A DNA stretch of 64,000 nucleotides from contig NZ_LNYQ01000012.1 of assembly GCF_001467945.1 (NCBI RefSeq), forward strand, positions 1-64,000, in the 5' to 3' direction. Source of the DNA: Legionella parisiensis (GTDB lineage Bacteria; Pseudomonadota; Gammaproteobacteria; Legionellales; Legionellaceae). A model generated the notes under the pieces. It ran no database searches. It worked only from the letters and a program-made list of their open reading frames with translations, and had not been told where the DNA came from. Of the stretch, positions 40,326 through 50,040 are shown piece after piece (position 1 is the stretch's first letter; each line of letters opens with the position of its first letter). The translations under genes and the position numbers were made by a program.

Positions 40326-42245
40326 TCAGTGCTCTTCAGCAGGATTTACACTCACTTCATGTTCTGTAGGTTTTTCTGGCGGGTTATTTGTCACCTCAGC
40401 TCCATCCAGAGGTTTTGATGACCCCCAGTCCTCGGGTGGAGAAGGTTCCTTCCCAGACATAATCTCTTGTATTTGATTGAAATCTATAGTTTCGTATTTA
40501 ATTAAACTTTCAGCCATTAAATGCAACTTATCCATATTGGAAACAAGAATTTCTTTAGCTCGCTGGTAGTTTCTGTCAATAATTGCACGCACCTCTTCAT
40601 CAATTTGTTGTGCGGTTCTATCTGACATTTCTTTATGTTTATTCATTGAGCGACCCAAGAACACTTCTTCTTCTTCTTCGCCAAAAGTAAGTGGGCCTAA
40701 AGTTGACAGTCCCCAAGTGGTGACCATTTTACGTGCTATTTCAGTAGAACGCATAATGTCATTTGATGCCCCGGTGGTGACGCTTTCCGGACCAAAAATA
40801 AGCTCTTCTGCAATGCGGCCCCCAAACAGGCTGGATAATTGACTTTCCAAACGACGTTTACTATGACTGTACCTATCTTGTTCAGGTAGAAACATTGTCA
40901 CACCAAGAGCACGGCCCCTTGGAATAATAGAAACTTTATAAACTGGATCGTGTTCTGGTACAGATAAGCCAACGATTGCGTGACCTGCTTCATGATATGC
41001 AGTCAGTTTTTTCTCATTGTCATCCATCACCATGGAGCGTCGTTCAGCGCCCATCATAATTTTATCTTTTGCTTTATCTAGTTCTATCATATTGACTTTG
41101 CGTTTATTTGCGCGGGCAGCAAATAAAGCTGCTTCATTCACCAGATTTGCGAGATCTGCCCCAGAAAACCCTGGAGTGCCTCGAGCAATCGCCATAATGT
41201 CCACATTGCTCTCTACTGGAACCTTTTGCAAATGCACCCTTAATATTTGTTCGCGACCACGGATATCCGGTAACGGGACTACAACCTGGCGATCGAAACG
41301 ACCCGGACGTAATAATGCAGGATCCAGAACATCTGGGCGGTTTGTGGCTGCAACAACAATAACTCCCTCACTTCCTTCAAAACCGTCCATTTCGACCAGT
41401 AATTGATTTAAGGTTTGCTCACGCTCATCATGACCTCCACCAAGACCAGCGCCACGATGACGACCTACCGCATCAATTTCATCAATGAAAATAATGCAAG
41501 GAGCATGTTTTTTTGCTTGTTCAAACATATCACGGACACGAGATGCACCCACACCAACAAACATTTCAACAAAATCTGAACCGGAAATTGTAAAGAAGGG
41601 AACTTTAGCCTCACCAGCAACAGCTCGCGCTAAAAGGGTTTTACCTGTTCCGGGAGAACCAACTAACAATACACCACGAGGAATGCGTCCGCCCAAATTT
41701 TGGAATTTGGTAGGATCGCGTAAAAAGTCAACTAATTCCTTAACTTCCTCTTTCGCTTCATCGACACCTGCAACATCCGCAAAAGTTACCTTAACCTGGT
41801 CTTCACCAAGCAAACGTGCTCGTGAACGACCAAACGACATAGCACCTCGACCACCCCCGCCTTGCATTTGGCGCATAAAAAATACCCAAACCCCAATTAA
41901 AAGCAGCATCGGGAACCAATTAATAAATAAATGGAGGAGGAAACTTTCCTGTTGTTTTTCTTGACCGCTTACTTCGACCTTGCTTTTCAGTAACTCACCT
42001 AACAAAGCATTATCTTGCATGGGCATATAAGTAATAAAGCGCTTATTATTTTTAGTCATCCCTTTGATGATCTTATCATCCTCGATGGTCACTGAATTAA
42101 CCATACCTTGATCGACTTCTTTCAAAAATTGGCTGTAAGAAAGTTTCTCAGCAACCGAGTTCCGAGGGCCGAAATTACTGAAAACTGAAACAAGCACGAT
42201 CGCTATAATCAGCCATAAAAACAAATTCTTAACCATGTCGTTCAA
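40326..42245 (-). CDS. ftsH: ATP-dependent zinc metalloprotease FtsH
   Basis: Membrane-anchored AAA+ protease of the inner membrane. The 639-residue protein has two transmembrane segments (about 7-23 and 103-123), the Walker A motif GSPGTGKT (196-203), the Walker B motif FIDEID, the second region of homology, and the zinc site H418-E-A-G-H422. The C-terminal tail is Pro/Glu-rich. It lies 66 bases after the rlmE stop, the standard rlmE-ftsH-folP-glmM order. Confidence 0.98.
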   Translation of the reverse strand: MNDMVKNLFLWLIIAIVLVSVFSNFGPRNSVAEKLSYSQFLKEVDQGMVNSVTIEDDKIIKGMTKNNKRFITYMPMQDNALLGELLKSKVEVSGQEKQQESFLLHLFINWFPMLLLIGVWVFFMRQMQGGGGRGAMSFGRSRARLLGEDQVKVTFADVAGVDEAKEEVKELVDFLRDPTKFQNLGGRIPRGVLLVGSPGTGKTLLARAVAGEAKVPFFTISGSDFVEMFVGVGASRVRDMFEQAKKHAPCIIFIDEIDAVGRHRGAGLGGGHDEREQTLNQLLVEMDGFEGSEGVIVVAATNRPDVLDPALLRPGRFDRQVVVPLPDIRGREQILRVHLQKVPVESNVDIMAIARGTPGFSGADLANLVNEAALFAARANKRKVNMIELDKAKDKIMMGAERRSMVMDDNEKKLTAYHEAGHAIVGLSVPEHDPVYKVSIIPRGRALGVTMFLPEQDRYSHSKRRLESQLSSLFGGRIAEELIFGPESVTTGASNDIMRSTEIARKMVTTWGLSTLGPLTFGEEEEEVFLGRSMNKHKEMSDRTAQQIDEEVRAIIDRNYQRAKEILVSNMDKLHLMAESLIKYETIDFNQIQEIMSGKEPSPPEDWGSSKPLDGAEVTNNPPEKPTEHEVSVNPAEEH

Positions 42246-42311
42246 AGTATTAACCTCGTTAGTGACGTGCAGCTATTATTTTATGATCAAAATTCTTAAA
42301 TCATAAAGTTA

Positions 42312-42932
42312 CTATAAATTGTATCCCTTTGCCAGCAAATAGGTTTCTTTTGAGCGAGCTCGGGAAGCCGAAGGCTTTCGAATCACGACTTTCTCAAAAG
42401 AAAATCTCGCCTGCTTTACTAACTCATCAAAGCCAGCCCCATGAAAAATTTTAATAAGCATAGAGCCACCAGGCTTTAGCATTTTCTCCGCAAAATCAAA
42501 GGCAAGCTCCACCAAATACATTGCTCGCGGAATATCAATTGCCGTGGTTCCACTCATATTTGGGGCCATATCTGATAATATCAAGTCGACGCTTTGTTCT
42601 GGGATTAAGTCTATAAGCTTTTGCAACACTTCATCTTCCCGGAAATCACCAAGAACAAAATCCACATCGGGTAAGGCATCCATAGGCAAAATATCCAATG
42701 CGACTATGCGTCCGCGACCTTGTAACCGTTCAGATACATATTGAGTCCATCCTCCTGGAGCCGCACCGAGATCAACCACAGTCATCCCGGGCTTGAGCAA
42801 TGACTCTTTCTCATCTACTTCTTTTAATTTGTATACCGCACGACTGCGATAGCCCTCTAATTGTGCTTTTTTTACATAGACATCATCAAAGTGCTCTTGC
42901 AACCATCGCTTGCTGCTTTTAGTACGTTTCAT
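42312..42932 (-). CDS. rlmE: 23S rRNA 2'-O-methyltransferase (U2552)
   Basis: Heat-shock methyltransferase that modifies U2552 in the A loop of 23S rRNA. The open frame reaches 43013, but the family start [14 protein letters not shown] lies at 42932, giving 206 residues, the usual length. The AdoMet motif [15 protein letters not shown] and catalytic lysines/aspartate ([14 protein letters not shown]) are present. It is divergent from yhbY and precedes ftsH. Confidence 0.95.
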   Translation of the reverse strand: MKRTKSSKRWLQEHFDDVYVKKAQLEGYRSRAVYKLKEVDEKESLLKPGMTVVDLGAAPGGWTQYVSERLQGRGRIVALDILPMDALPDVDFVLGDFREDEVLQKLIDLIPEQSVDLILSDMAPNMSGTTAIDIPRAMYLVELAFDFAEKMLKPGGSMLIKIFHGAGFDELVKQARFSFEKVVIRKPSASRARSKETYLLAKGYNL

Positions 42933-43072
42933 AAATTTATACTGAGTATCAATTTGATCTATGATACTGAATTTTACTACCTTTTCCCAGCAAAACGTGC
43001 AATAATTTACCATTTTATCATTCAGTCTCCAAAATCAGTGCATTAGGGTCTGTTTATACTAAGGAACATTAC

Positions 43073-43348
43073 GTGGATACTTCACTCAAAAAATCTCTTA
43101 AAGCCCAGGCGCATCATTTGAAACCCGTTGTGCTTCTTGGAGCTAAAGGGTTAACTGAAGCAGTTATTGCGGAAACAGACATCGCCTTGCTTGCACATGA
43201 ATTAATAAAAGTAAAAATTAATGGGGCAGAAAAAGAAGACCGACTTATTATGGCTGCTGAGTTATGTGAGCACCTTCATGCTGAACTCGTACAAATGATT
43301 GGCAACACCGTAGTTATGTATCGTAAAAATCAAGACAAACATAAGTGA
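43073..43348 (+). CDS. yhbY: YhbY/CRS1 RNA-binding protein
   Basis: Small single-domain (CRM) protein that binds pre-50S particles. The 91-residue product begins at a GTG codon with AAGGAAC upstream. It has the family core LKAQAHHLKPVVLLGAKGLTE and the GNTVVMYRK end. It is transcribed divergently from rlmE, exactly as in E. coli. Confidence 0.93.
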   Translation: MDTSLKKSLKAQAHHLKPVVLLGAKGLTEAVIAETDIALLAHELIKVKINGAEKEDRLIMAAELCEHLHAELVQMIGNTVVMYRKNQDKHK

Positions 43349-43481
43349 CAGAACTGCGAGTATTGTATACACTAGACTATATTGTTTCGCAAACGTATAT
43401 CCCCTTCATGAAGCCAATCCCTAAAATTAATATTGAAAAGGTACTGGGCAAACAAGGGGTAATTAAATTATCGTATGGCCT

Positions 43482-44039
43482 ATGATATTAAAATACATTC
43501 CAAATGCTCTGACTTTATTGCGGCTGCTATTAATCGTACCGTTTTTATTTTATTTGTATCGTCATGAGTATGTTATTGCTTTTTATTTATTTATTTTAGC
43601 TGGGTTGAGTGATGGGTTAGATGGTTTTTTAGCCCGGAGTTTTAACTGGCAAAGTTTTTTTGGCTCTTTTGTTGATCCGCTGGCTGATAAATTATTAATC
43701 GCTTCCAGCTTTATCTCTTTAGCCTTAATCGGTGTATTACCTTGGTGGTTAGTAGCTCTAGTATTCCTCAGGGATTTGACAATTTCCTTAGGAGTAATTG
43801 CCTGGTATCAATTTATTCGTCGTAAGTTGGACTTTCAACCCACATCGCTTAGTAAAATTAATACAGCATTACAGCTGACTCTAGTCACTTTTTGTTTATT
43901 TGAATTGGCTTATTTTGAATTTCCACCCTATCTGCTTAATGTTCTGATCATTTTGACGACACTGACTACAGCAATAACTTATGTTGATTATATTTGGACC
44001 TGGGGCAGAAAAGCATGGCCCAAAAAAGAATCATCATAA
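43482..44039 (+). CDS. CDP-alcohol phosphatidyltransferase (PgsA-like)
   Basis: Integral membrane enzyme that transfers a phosphatidyl group from CDP-diacylglycerol to an alcohol. The 185-residue protein has the family signature D44-G-L-D47-G-F-L-A-R52, then G61, D65 and D69, and about five or six transmembrane helices. Glycerol-3-phosphate is the likely acceptor, as in PgsA, but the acceptor cannot be proved from sequence. Its stop codon overlaps the start of hda by one base. Confidence 0.85.
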   Translation: MILKYIPNALTLLRLLLIVPFLFYLYRHEYVIAFYLFILAGLSDGLDGFLARSFNWQSFFGSFVDPLADKLLIASSFISLALIGVLPWWLVALVFLRDLTISLGVIAWYQFIRRKLDFQPTSLSKINTALQLTLVTFCLFELAYFEFPPYLLNVLIILTTLTTAITYVDYIWTWGRKAWPKKESS

Positions 44040-44728
44040 TGAACAAGCAGTTAGCATTAGCTATACAATTAAATGATGAAGCAACCCTGGCTGATTTTAA
44101 TTGGGGAAGTAATAAATTGCTGCAACAGCAATTACATAACATGCTTACGAATAAAGAAGATCGCTTGCTTTATCTCTGGGGCAATACCGGTAGCGGTAAA
44201 ACTCATTTATTGCAAGCATGTTGCCAAGCAGCCCATGCTCATTCCTCTATCTATCTCCCTTTGACGCTCCTCAAAGAATGGGGGCCACAAACTATAGAAG
44301 GACTGGAAGAGCAAGATCTAATCTGTATTGACGATATTGATGTAATCGCCAAAGACCCTGCCTGGGAAGAAGCTTTATTTCATTTATATAATAAAATCAA
44401 AGATATGGAAAAAGGTGTTTTAATCATTTCTGGAAATCAATCACCAACTACAATTCCCATCCAACTGGCAGACTTGCGCTCTAGATTAAGTTGGGGATTA
44501 GTGATTCAGTTAATGGAATTAAATGACGAAGATAAAATTAGCACTCTAAAACTTCATGCTTTAAAGCGAGGGTTTGACCTACCAGAAAGTGTTGGACAAT
44601 TCCTGCTAAACAGATGCTCTAGAAATATGCATGATCTGCATAATTTACTCAACAGATTGGATGATGCCTCTCTTGCAGCACAGCGAAAAATAACGATCCC
44701 TTTTGTAAAGGATACGTTAAATATTTAA
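44039..44728 (+). CDS. hda: DnaA-related regulatory inactivator Hda
   Basis: AAA+ protein that stimulates ATP hydrolysis by DnaA at the clamp, preventing re-initiation. The frame opens at 43994, but the supported start is ATG 44039, overlapping the previous stop (TAATG); it gives 229 residues. The N-terminus holds the clamp-binding motif QLALAI (4-9), the Walker A motif GNTGSGKT (48-55) and Walker B ICIDDID (about 95-101). It is probably co-translated with the upstream phosphatidyltransferase gene. Confidence 0.93.
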   Translation: MNKQLALAIQLNDEATLADFNWGSNKLLQQQLHNMLTNKEDRLLYLWGNTGSGKTHLLQACCQAAHAHSSIYLPLTLLKEWGPQTIEGLEEQDLICIDDIDVIAKDPAWEEALFHLYNKIKDMEKGVLIISGNQSPTTIPIQLADLRSRLSWGLVIQLMELNDEDKISTLKLHALKRGFDLPESVGQFLLNRCSRNMHDLHNLLNRLDDASLAAQRKITIPFVKDTLNI

Positions 44729-45075
44729 CTTATTATTATTTACTAAACCAATTCTTTAGACTCCAGCAATTCGAAAGAAAATGACGAAACGTAACGCTTT
44801 ATGAGATCGACTCAAGGTATGAATAAAAGGCACTTCTCGCATGTCGGTTTAGTGCCTTTTTTATCAACTGCCAAATATTATTAAATTCACAGGATATAAT
44901 GGCATGCAATCTTTGCGAAACTTTTTCTATGCTCCAATAATAGCCTGATTTATTCTGCACCACTCAAAATAACTGCACAATAAAATCTGCTACTAATTCA
45001 AGATTCCTTTTTGGTAAGTAAGTTTTCATGTCTTCACCACAGAAGGATGGATGGTTCAGATACATTTCATACTCT
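44729..45075. other. Intergenic stretch with one terminator
   Basis: This 347-base gap between hda and the convergent membrane-protein gene holds the hairpin terminator at 44825-44862. A TATAAT-like hexamer at 44894-44899 has no good -35. I see no ORF or RNA gene here. Confidence 0.6.
44825..44862 (+). terminator. hda terminator
   Basis: AAAAGGCAC (44825-44833) pairs with GTGCCTTTT (44852-44860) around an 18-base loop, followed by further T residues. It lies 96 bases after the hda stop. The reverse strand ends in CCTTTTATTC, so it may also stop transcription from the convergent gene at 45076. Confidence 0.8.
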
Positions 45076-46326
45076 TCATATAAAACAACATGAGGCATCT
45101 TCTAAATGTTCGTCCTCAACGGCAATTGCAGGTATCGCACCTGGAGGCTTTGGTGATTTAATAAAAGTGTAATAATTAGCACTTACTCTTGTACCTATTA
45201 CAACTCTTCCAGAAACAGAGCCATTATTTCCCCGCTCCTCATGCCCTTCTATACGTTGCCCTGATTGTGCAATTCTTTTAGATATTCTGGCAGCGCTGAT
45301 GACTTTCCCCTGCAAATTTCCCAACTTTTTTTCTTCTTTAATGATCAGATGCTTATCACATAATTTCTGTACACTCTCTTCATTCAAACCAAACCAACTG
45401 CTCACTAGCTTGTCAAGCATAGGGCGCTCTATATACCAATAAAGACCCAATGCCGCTAACCCCACTATGGCACTAAAAATAATTACCGGCCAAAAAGCAG
45501 GAATTGCTGAATTAAGAATAAGGCCTGACATAAAAAAAGCTACTGATTGACCTGTAAAAAAACCACCACCAAAAAAAAGCAATGCGGAGACACCTGAAAT
45601 CAGGGTTTTAAATGTTTGAATGCTTTCACTCTTTAGCGCTTCTTCAAATTGCTTACTGGCTTTAGTAAGTGATGCAAAATGTTTTTGCAACATGGAAATT
45701 ATAAGCTTCAATTGTTTCAAATCACTTGAAGACAAATCTGAAAGATAATAATCGGCTATTTTCTTCCTTATGGATTTAATCATTTGCAATTGCAACAAGT
45801 ATGCATCTAATAACTTATGCGCATCGCTAAGCTTAATTCCCAAAACATTCGAAACTTTTACTAAATCGAATCCACAAAAAACAATTACAGAAAGAAATGA
45901 AAACGCAAATCCAATACCAAGAATTATCGATGAAGGTAAACTGAAAATACTCAACATCGTCACGATACCATCAAATCCCTGACATGCTGCCACCAAAATA
46001 CCTGCCATTGTGAGTAAGGCAAATTTAATTTTATCCTTCGTATTATTTTCAACCTCTTTTGGTAGATTGGTATCATCTCCTTGCAGGGAATGGAGAAGAT
46101 TTTGCAATAACTCAGTGCGCAAGGATACAAGAATAAATTCAATTTTTTGTTTTTTTTCTTTTGAAACTTCTCTGGAATTTTTTATGTGCTGTTCATCGAG
46201 CCAAGACATCAAAGTTATAAAATCAGTAGGCAAAGATATAGAGGGGAGTTCATGAGGATGAACACCAGAGGCTAATAAATATTTCTTTATCAATTTTTGA
46301 GAACGCAGACTTATTTCAATATTCAT
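45076..46326 (-). CDS. Membrane protein with C-terminal CaaX-like motif, candidate effector
   Basis: I do not recognise a family. The 416-residue protein has two hydrophobic hairpins (about 102-154 and 241-298) separated by a helical, probably coiled region (about 160-240), and a polar C-terminal tail of about 115 residues. There is no signal peptide. The last four residues are CCFI: cysteine at position -4, an aliphatic-aromatic pair and a final isoleucine, the form of a prenylation (CaaX) box. Legionella effectors with CaaX boxes are prenylated in host cells, so this is a candidate translocated host-membrane protein; this is inferred. Its stop codon is TGA. It is convergent with hda and divergent from the lipoprotein gene. 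Confidence 0.6.
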   Translation of the reverse strand: MNIEISLRSQKLIKKYLLASGVHPHELPSISLPTDFITLMSWLDEQHIKNSREVSKEKKQKIEFILVSLRTELLQNLLHSLQGDDTNLPKEVENNTKDKIKFALLTMAGILVAACQGFDGIVTMLSIFSLPSSIILGIGFAFSFLSVIVFCGFDLVKVSNVLGIKLSDAHKLLDAYLLQLQMIKSIRKKIADYYLSDLSSSDLKQLKLIISMLQKHFASLTKASKQFEEALKSESIQTFKTLISGVSALLFFGGGFFTGQSVAFFMSGLILNSAIPAFWPVIIFSAIVGLAALGLYWYIERPMLDKLVSSWFGLNEESVQKLCDKHLIIKEEKKLGNLQGKVISAARISKRIAQSGQRIEGHEERGNNGSVSGRVVIGTRVSANYYTFIKSPKPPGAIPAIAVEDEHLEDASCCFI

Positions 46327-46482
46327 TTTCTCATAACTGCTTACAACCGTACTTCATAAAAACGCACGATAGAACAATAGAATTTATCGATATGAACATG
46401 GTTTATTCAAGTTATATTAAAACAAACCTTAATTGATAAGCAATTACCAACTGGACGATTGAAATATGAATAAATATATTTT

Positions 46483-46511
46483 TTGATTAAAATATGACCA
46501 TGAAGTATAAT
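46483..46511 (+). promoter_or_regulatory. Promoter of the Tyr/Gly/Trp-rich lipoprotein gene
   Basis: TTGATT (46483-46488) and TATAAT (46506-46511) are spaced by exactly 17 bases, and the -10 box ends 32 bases before the ATG at 46544. AGGAAAG lies about 10 bases upstream of the ATG as a ribosome-binding site. A good sigma-70 promoter. Confidence 0.75.
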
Positions 46512-46543
46512 TAATGTGCGAACATTGACCAAGGAAAGCGATC

Positions 46544-46831
46544 ATGAAAAAACTTATTATCGCAGTATTAGTGTTTGTACCTACACTTTTTCTAAGTGGC
46601 TGTTATGTTACTACAACAACCCCTAGTAGCTATTATTATTCTAGTTACTATCCTTACTCTTACTCGAGTTACTCCTATTATCCGAGGCGTTACTATTCAG
46701 GATGGCGTTATGGTGGCCTGGGTTATGGCGGCTTGGGTTATTGGGGTGGCCGTGGTTTGTATGGTGGCTGGCGTGGTGTCGGTTGGCGCGGTGTCGGCTG
46801 GGGAGGCGGTTGGCGCGGTCATTGGCGATAA
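46544..46831 (+). CDS. Tyr/Gly/Trp-rich lipoprotein
   Basis: A 95-residue protein with a signal peptide ending in the lipobox L17-S-G-C20, so C20 would be lipidated. Residue +2 is Tyr, consistent with outer membrane sorting. The mature part is low complexity: a Tyr/Ser block (about 29-50), then Gly/Trp/Arg repeats such as GVGWRG repeated twice near 76-85. The composition resembles small surface or structural proteins rather than enzymes; no function is assigned. The codon pattern is unusual because of the composition. It has its own promoter and a strong downstream hairpin. Confidence 0.8.
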   Translation: MKKLIIAVLVFVPTLFLSGCYVTTTTPSSYYYSSYYPYSYSSYSYYPRRYYSGWRYGGLGYGGLGYWGGRGLYGGWRGVGWRGVGWGGGWRGHWR

Positions 46832-46861
46832 AAAAACAATTTCAGTTGCCTAAATCATTCA

Positions 46862-46903
46862 GTTAACCTAAATTCGCTAGTTGAAATTTAGGTTAACTAG
46901 TTT
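46862..46903 (+). terminator. Terminator of lipoprotein gene
   Basis: GTTAACCTAAATT (46862-46874) and AATTTAGGTTAAC (46885-46897) form a perfect 13-bp stem with a 10-base loop, followed by TAGTTTT. It may serve both the lipoprotein gene and the convergent transporter gene at 46964. Confidence 0.75.
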
Positions 46904-46963
46904 TCGAGATGGTTATCGGAGTAACCGAAATTGAAAAGTTCTATTCACGTTTTTACTTTTTTC

Positions 46964-48499
46964 TTAAGACGCATTGGAACGATACTCTAGTTCCGTATGC
47001 CTCATAAAGCATTTAGATACAGAATATTCTGCTTCTTTTGCTTCTTGCTGTAAATCTGTTTTCTTTATTGCAATATAACGGCTTAATCGCGGCGATAAAA
47101 GCCACATAAACAGTGCAATAATTAAAGTGACGATACCAATACAGGCAAATACATGCGTATAAATCATCAAAGATCCCACCCCCGGTTTAATTTGCTCGGG
47201 AAGTGCAGTATAAGAAGCAACTGTGGCACCAATAAACCCCGCTATAGCAGAAGTTAAAAACCACATTCCCATCACAAAACCTGCAATTTGCGTTGGGACT
47301 AATTCTGCAACCATTGCCACCCCAAGAGCGGATACCAATAATTCACCAAGACTTTGAAATAAATAGCTTATAATTAACCACCAGGAAGAAACCATACCTT
47401 GATCTGTATAAAAATAGCGAGCAAAAAAAAGCATTAAAAAGCTCACACCGCACATGGTCATGCCCAAAGAAAATTTATAAGGAATGGAAAACTCTATGCC
47501 TTTCCTGTGGAAAAAGTTATAAAAATAAGCCAAAACAGGACTCATCAATACTATCCAGATGGGATTTAATGCCTGAAAGCTTTGTGCATCAATTGTGATT
47601 CCAAAGAAAACCGGGATAACATTATGTACGGCAAATAAATTCAGTGAGGTTGGCATTTGTTGATACAAAGTAAAGAAAATAATTGCTTCTAACATCAACG
47701 CCAAGGCAACGAGCATGCGCATTCGTGAGGTTTTGCTTTCTTTACGCGTCATAAATATATAGTAAATGATGACGGCAATCGTTATAAACCAAAATAAGTT
47801 TTTAGCAAGCATCACATGTTGTAATAAATAAGAAGAACACGCAGTGAGCAAAAATATTCCAAACAAGATCATCAACCACTGGGATAACGAGATTTTCCGT
47901 CTATCTGCATCAGTATTAATGTGTGCAACAAATTGGTGTTGCAGCCAATAATTAGCTAATCCCATGAGCAAACCGATCGCACTCATCATATAGGCATAAG
48001 AATAACCATATCGACTCGAAATCGCCGGACCGGCAAATAGTGCAATCATACTGCCCAAATTGATTGCCATATAATACAAAGTAAAACCGCCATGCAAACG
48101 AGGATCATTCTCCTCATAACACTTGGCAAGTAAATTCGAGGGATTGGCCTTAAATAGACCATTTCCGACACAAATTAAACCCAGTGCAAAAAATACATGT
48201 TCTTTATCAGTAATTGCTAAAGAAAAATAGCCTGCTGCCAAAGTTATAAGACCAAGGACTATGGTACGTTTGGTACCTAATATTCTATCTCCCAAGTACC
48301 CGCCAATAACCACCATCCCGTAAACTAGCGCTGAATAAGCGCCAAATGTATAATAAGAAATCGTATCGCTGTAACCCAAGTAGCGAATAAAAAACAAGGT
48401 CAAAATCCCCTGAACTGTATAAAACCCAAACCGCTCCCATAATTCCAACATAAAAATCATGTGAAATGCACGGGGTTGTTCGCGAAGTATATTCAGCAT
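46964..48499 (-). CDS. POT/PTR-family peptide:H+ symporter
   Basis: Proton-coupled di/tripeptide transporter of the major facilitator superfamily. The 511-residue protein has about 14 hydrophobic segments and the family E19-L-W-E22-R23 motif in ELWERFGFYTVQ, followed by the GGYLGDRILG loop. It resembles DtpA-type proteins by length. Substrate range cannot be read, but it fits an amino-acid-hungry intracellular lifestyle. It is a single gene, convergent with the lipoprotein gene, with 171 bases before the next minus-strand gene. Confidence 0.9.
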   Translation of the reverse strand: MLNILREQPRAFHMIFMLELWERFGFYTVQGILTLFFIRYLGYSDTISYYTFGAYSALVYGMVVIGGYLGDRILGTKRTIVLGLITLAAGYFSLAITDKEHVFFALGLICVGNGLFKANPSNLLAKCYEENDPRLHGGFTLYYMAINLGSMIALFAGPAISSRYGYSYAYMMSAIGLLMGLANYWLQHQFVAHINTDADRRKISLSQWLMILFGIFLLTACSSYLLQHVMLAKNLFWFITIAVIIYYIFMTRKESKTSRMRMLVALALMLEAIIFFTLYQQMPTSLNLFAVHNVIPVFFGITIDAQSFQALNPIWIVLMSPVLAYFYNFFHRKGIEFSIPYKFSLGMTMCGVSFLMLFFARYFYTDQGMVSSWWLIISYLFQSLGELLVSALGVAMVAELVPTQIAGFVMGMWFLTSAIAGFIGATVASYTALPEQIKPGVGSLMIYTHVFACIGIVTLIIALFMWLLSPRLSRYIAIKKTDLQQEAKEAEYSVSKCFMRHTELEYRSNAS

Positions 48500-48670
48500 G
48501 AGTATTCTTCCTTTGAGGGGTAAGTTTTTAAGTTAAAGGAGTTTTCTATTTTTTGCAATGAGCTTTTGGACTAAAAAATCAGGGGCTGTTGACAACTCGC
48601 CAGAGCAAAAATGATGTGAGGCGAAGGAAAACTATTCTGAAATCGACTAATTCAGTTTATGGAATCATTT

Positions 48671-49879
48671 TCAAATAATTAATTCCGAGCATATTAACTC
48701 TTTTTTATCTCTTCTTTTCAATGAGCTTTTCTCAGTTTGAAAAATTGTGCTCGTACTCTTTAATGATAAATCTTCATCTTTTCGGGGGATTCTTTTTAAG
48801 AATTCAGTTGCATTTTTTTTACTACCAAAAAAATGCTCTATCATCAAATCAGTTGAAGGTTCCTTGTTATGCTCATATTTTTGTCCTGGGTCGTCTTTTG
48901 AGTTGTGCTCACCAGCTCCAGGTCCCAATTTGCTCATCATCCATCTTCCTAGTAGTTGCAGCAGCGGTAACGCCAGTCGAAGTAAAAGGTAGGTAAGCGA
49001 AATAGCGGATACTGCAGTTAATATTCCTAAACCCGCTACTGGGAAATATAAAGATACAATCAAACCGCTCATGGCCATTGTACATAAACTCAAACCAACT
49101 CCTTTATCCATGACTTGTACAAGTCCAACATTTTTTATTTTCTTGTCTAACTTTGATTCTTTCAACTTCAGTTTAATTAAATATTCTTTTTGCGGATTAA
49201 AAATTTCTTGTAACGAGATAATCTGTGCGTAGTGCAACTGAAGCTGCTGTTCTGTGCTCGCATCGTCTAAAGCAGCTCTCAATCGAGATGCTTTGTTTTG
49301 ACTCTTTTCTATTTGCGATTGTGCACCGGCAATTAACTTTCTAGTTGCTCTTCGCTCCTTACTTAAGTGATAGCATTCATGTAGTGCCTGCCCCAATAAA
49401 AAAAGGCTCAAAGTCAATGAGATTGAAGCGGTGGTAAAAGCAATTGCTACTGCTATAGCAGGAACACATATTGAGGTTATTGTCAGTCCTAACACTATTG
49501 CAGAAAAAAGCCACCTGGCATTATTACTCCGGTTAACAGGAGCTTTTCCATCTAAGAGATAGGCAGTAAGGTAAATGAAAGGGATAAGAAAAAAATCTAA
49601 TGCAGCAAAAGCAATTGCGCCAATATTCAATCCTTGTGTAAGTGATGCCGTAGGTTTGATTTTACTAAAGGTCCTTATGGAAGAACCAATCTGCATCATT
49701 GCCTTGCCGGAGTCGCCCATAGTTTTGATAATTTGTGCTAAAGACACTATTTTTTTTAAAAATTTCTTAGGTTTTTTCCTATTCGTGGAGATCTCTAAAT
49801 CAGAATCGAGTGGACGCTGTATGTCTTCAAGTAGTACAGATGCCTTGTATAGAGTATTTGCAATCTCAAATTCTCCCAT
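48671..49879 (-). CDS. Unrecognised membrane protein with coiled-coil segment
   Basis: I do not recognise a family. The open frame extends to a TTG at 49891; the ATG at 49879 with GGTGGTCG upstream gives 402 residues. It has hydrophobic hairpins near the N-terminal third (about 85-165) and in the second half (about 265-320), separated by a charged helical stretch (about 180-255, ATRKLIAGAQSQIEKSQNKA) of probable coiled coil. The overall shape, hydrophobic-helical-hydrophobic without a signal peptide, resembles the CaaX protein at 45 kb. There is no CaaX end here (terminus CSELII). It is a possible effector or inner membrane protein. Confidence 0.55.
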   Translation of the reverse strand: MGEFEIANTLYKASVLLEDIQRPLDSDLEISTNRKKPKKFLKKIVSLAQIIKTMGDSGKAMMQIGSSIRTFSKIKPTASLTQGLNIGAIAFAALDFFLIPFIYLTAYLLDGKAPVNRSNNARWLFSAIVLGLTITSICVPAIAVAIAFTTASISLTLSLFLLGQALHECYHLSKERRATRKLIAGAQSQIEKSQNKASRLRAALDDASTEQQLQLHYAQIISLQEIFNPQKEYLIKLKLKESKLDKKIKNVGLVQVMDKGVGLSLCTMAMSGLIVSLYFPVAGLGILTAVSAISLTYLLLRLALPLLQLLGRWMMSKLGPGAGEHNSKDDPGQKYEHNKEPSTDLMIEHFFGSKKNATEFLKRIPRKDEDLSLKSTSTIFQTEKSSLKRRDKKELICSELII

Positions 49880-50040
49880 ATCGACCACCAATTGACCATT
49901 TTGCGCAAAAACATATACTATACCATTTTCTTTTCCGTTTTGGTGGAAATTTTTACAATAAAAACGTAGACTTGCTAATTCAGCATAAATTCAACTATAT
50001 TTCACATAGATACTAAATAAATGCGATAAAAATAATCATT

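Noticed and set aside
42933-43013. N-terminal extension of rlmE
   Set aside because: The 27 extra residues do not resemble the family, whose start MKRTKSSK matches 42932.
46596-46853. Second reading frame through the Tyr/Gly-rich lipoprotein gene
   Set aside because: It exists because the lipoprotein's Gly/Trp codons are repeat-rich; the frame with signal peptide and lipobox is the supported one.
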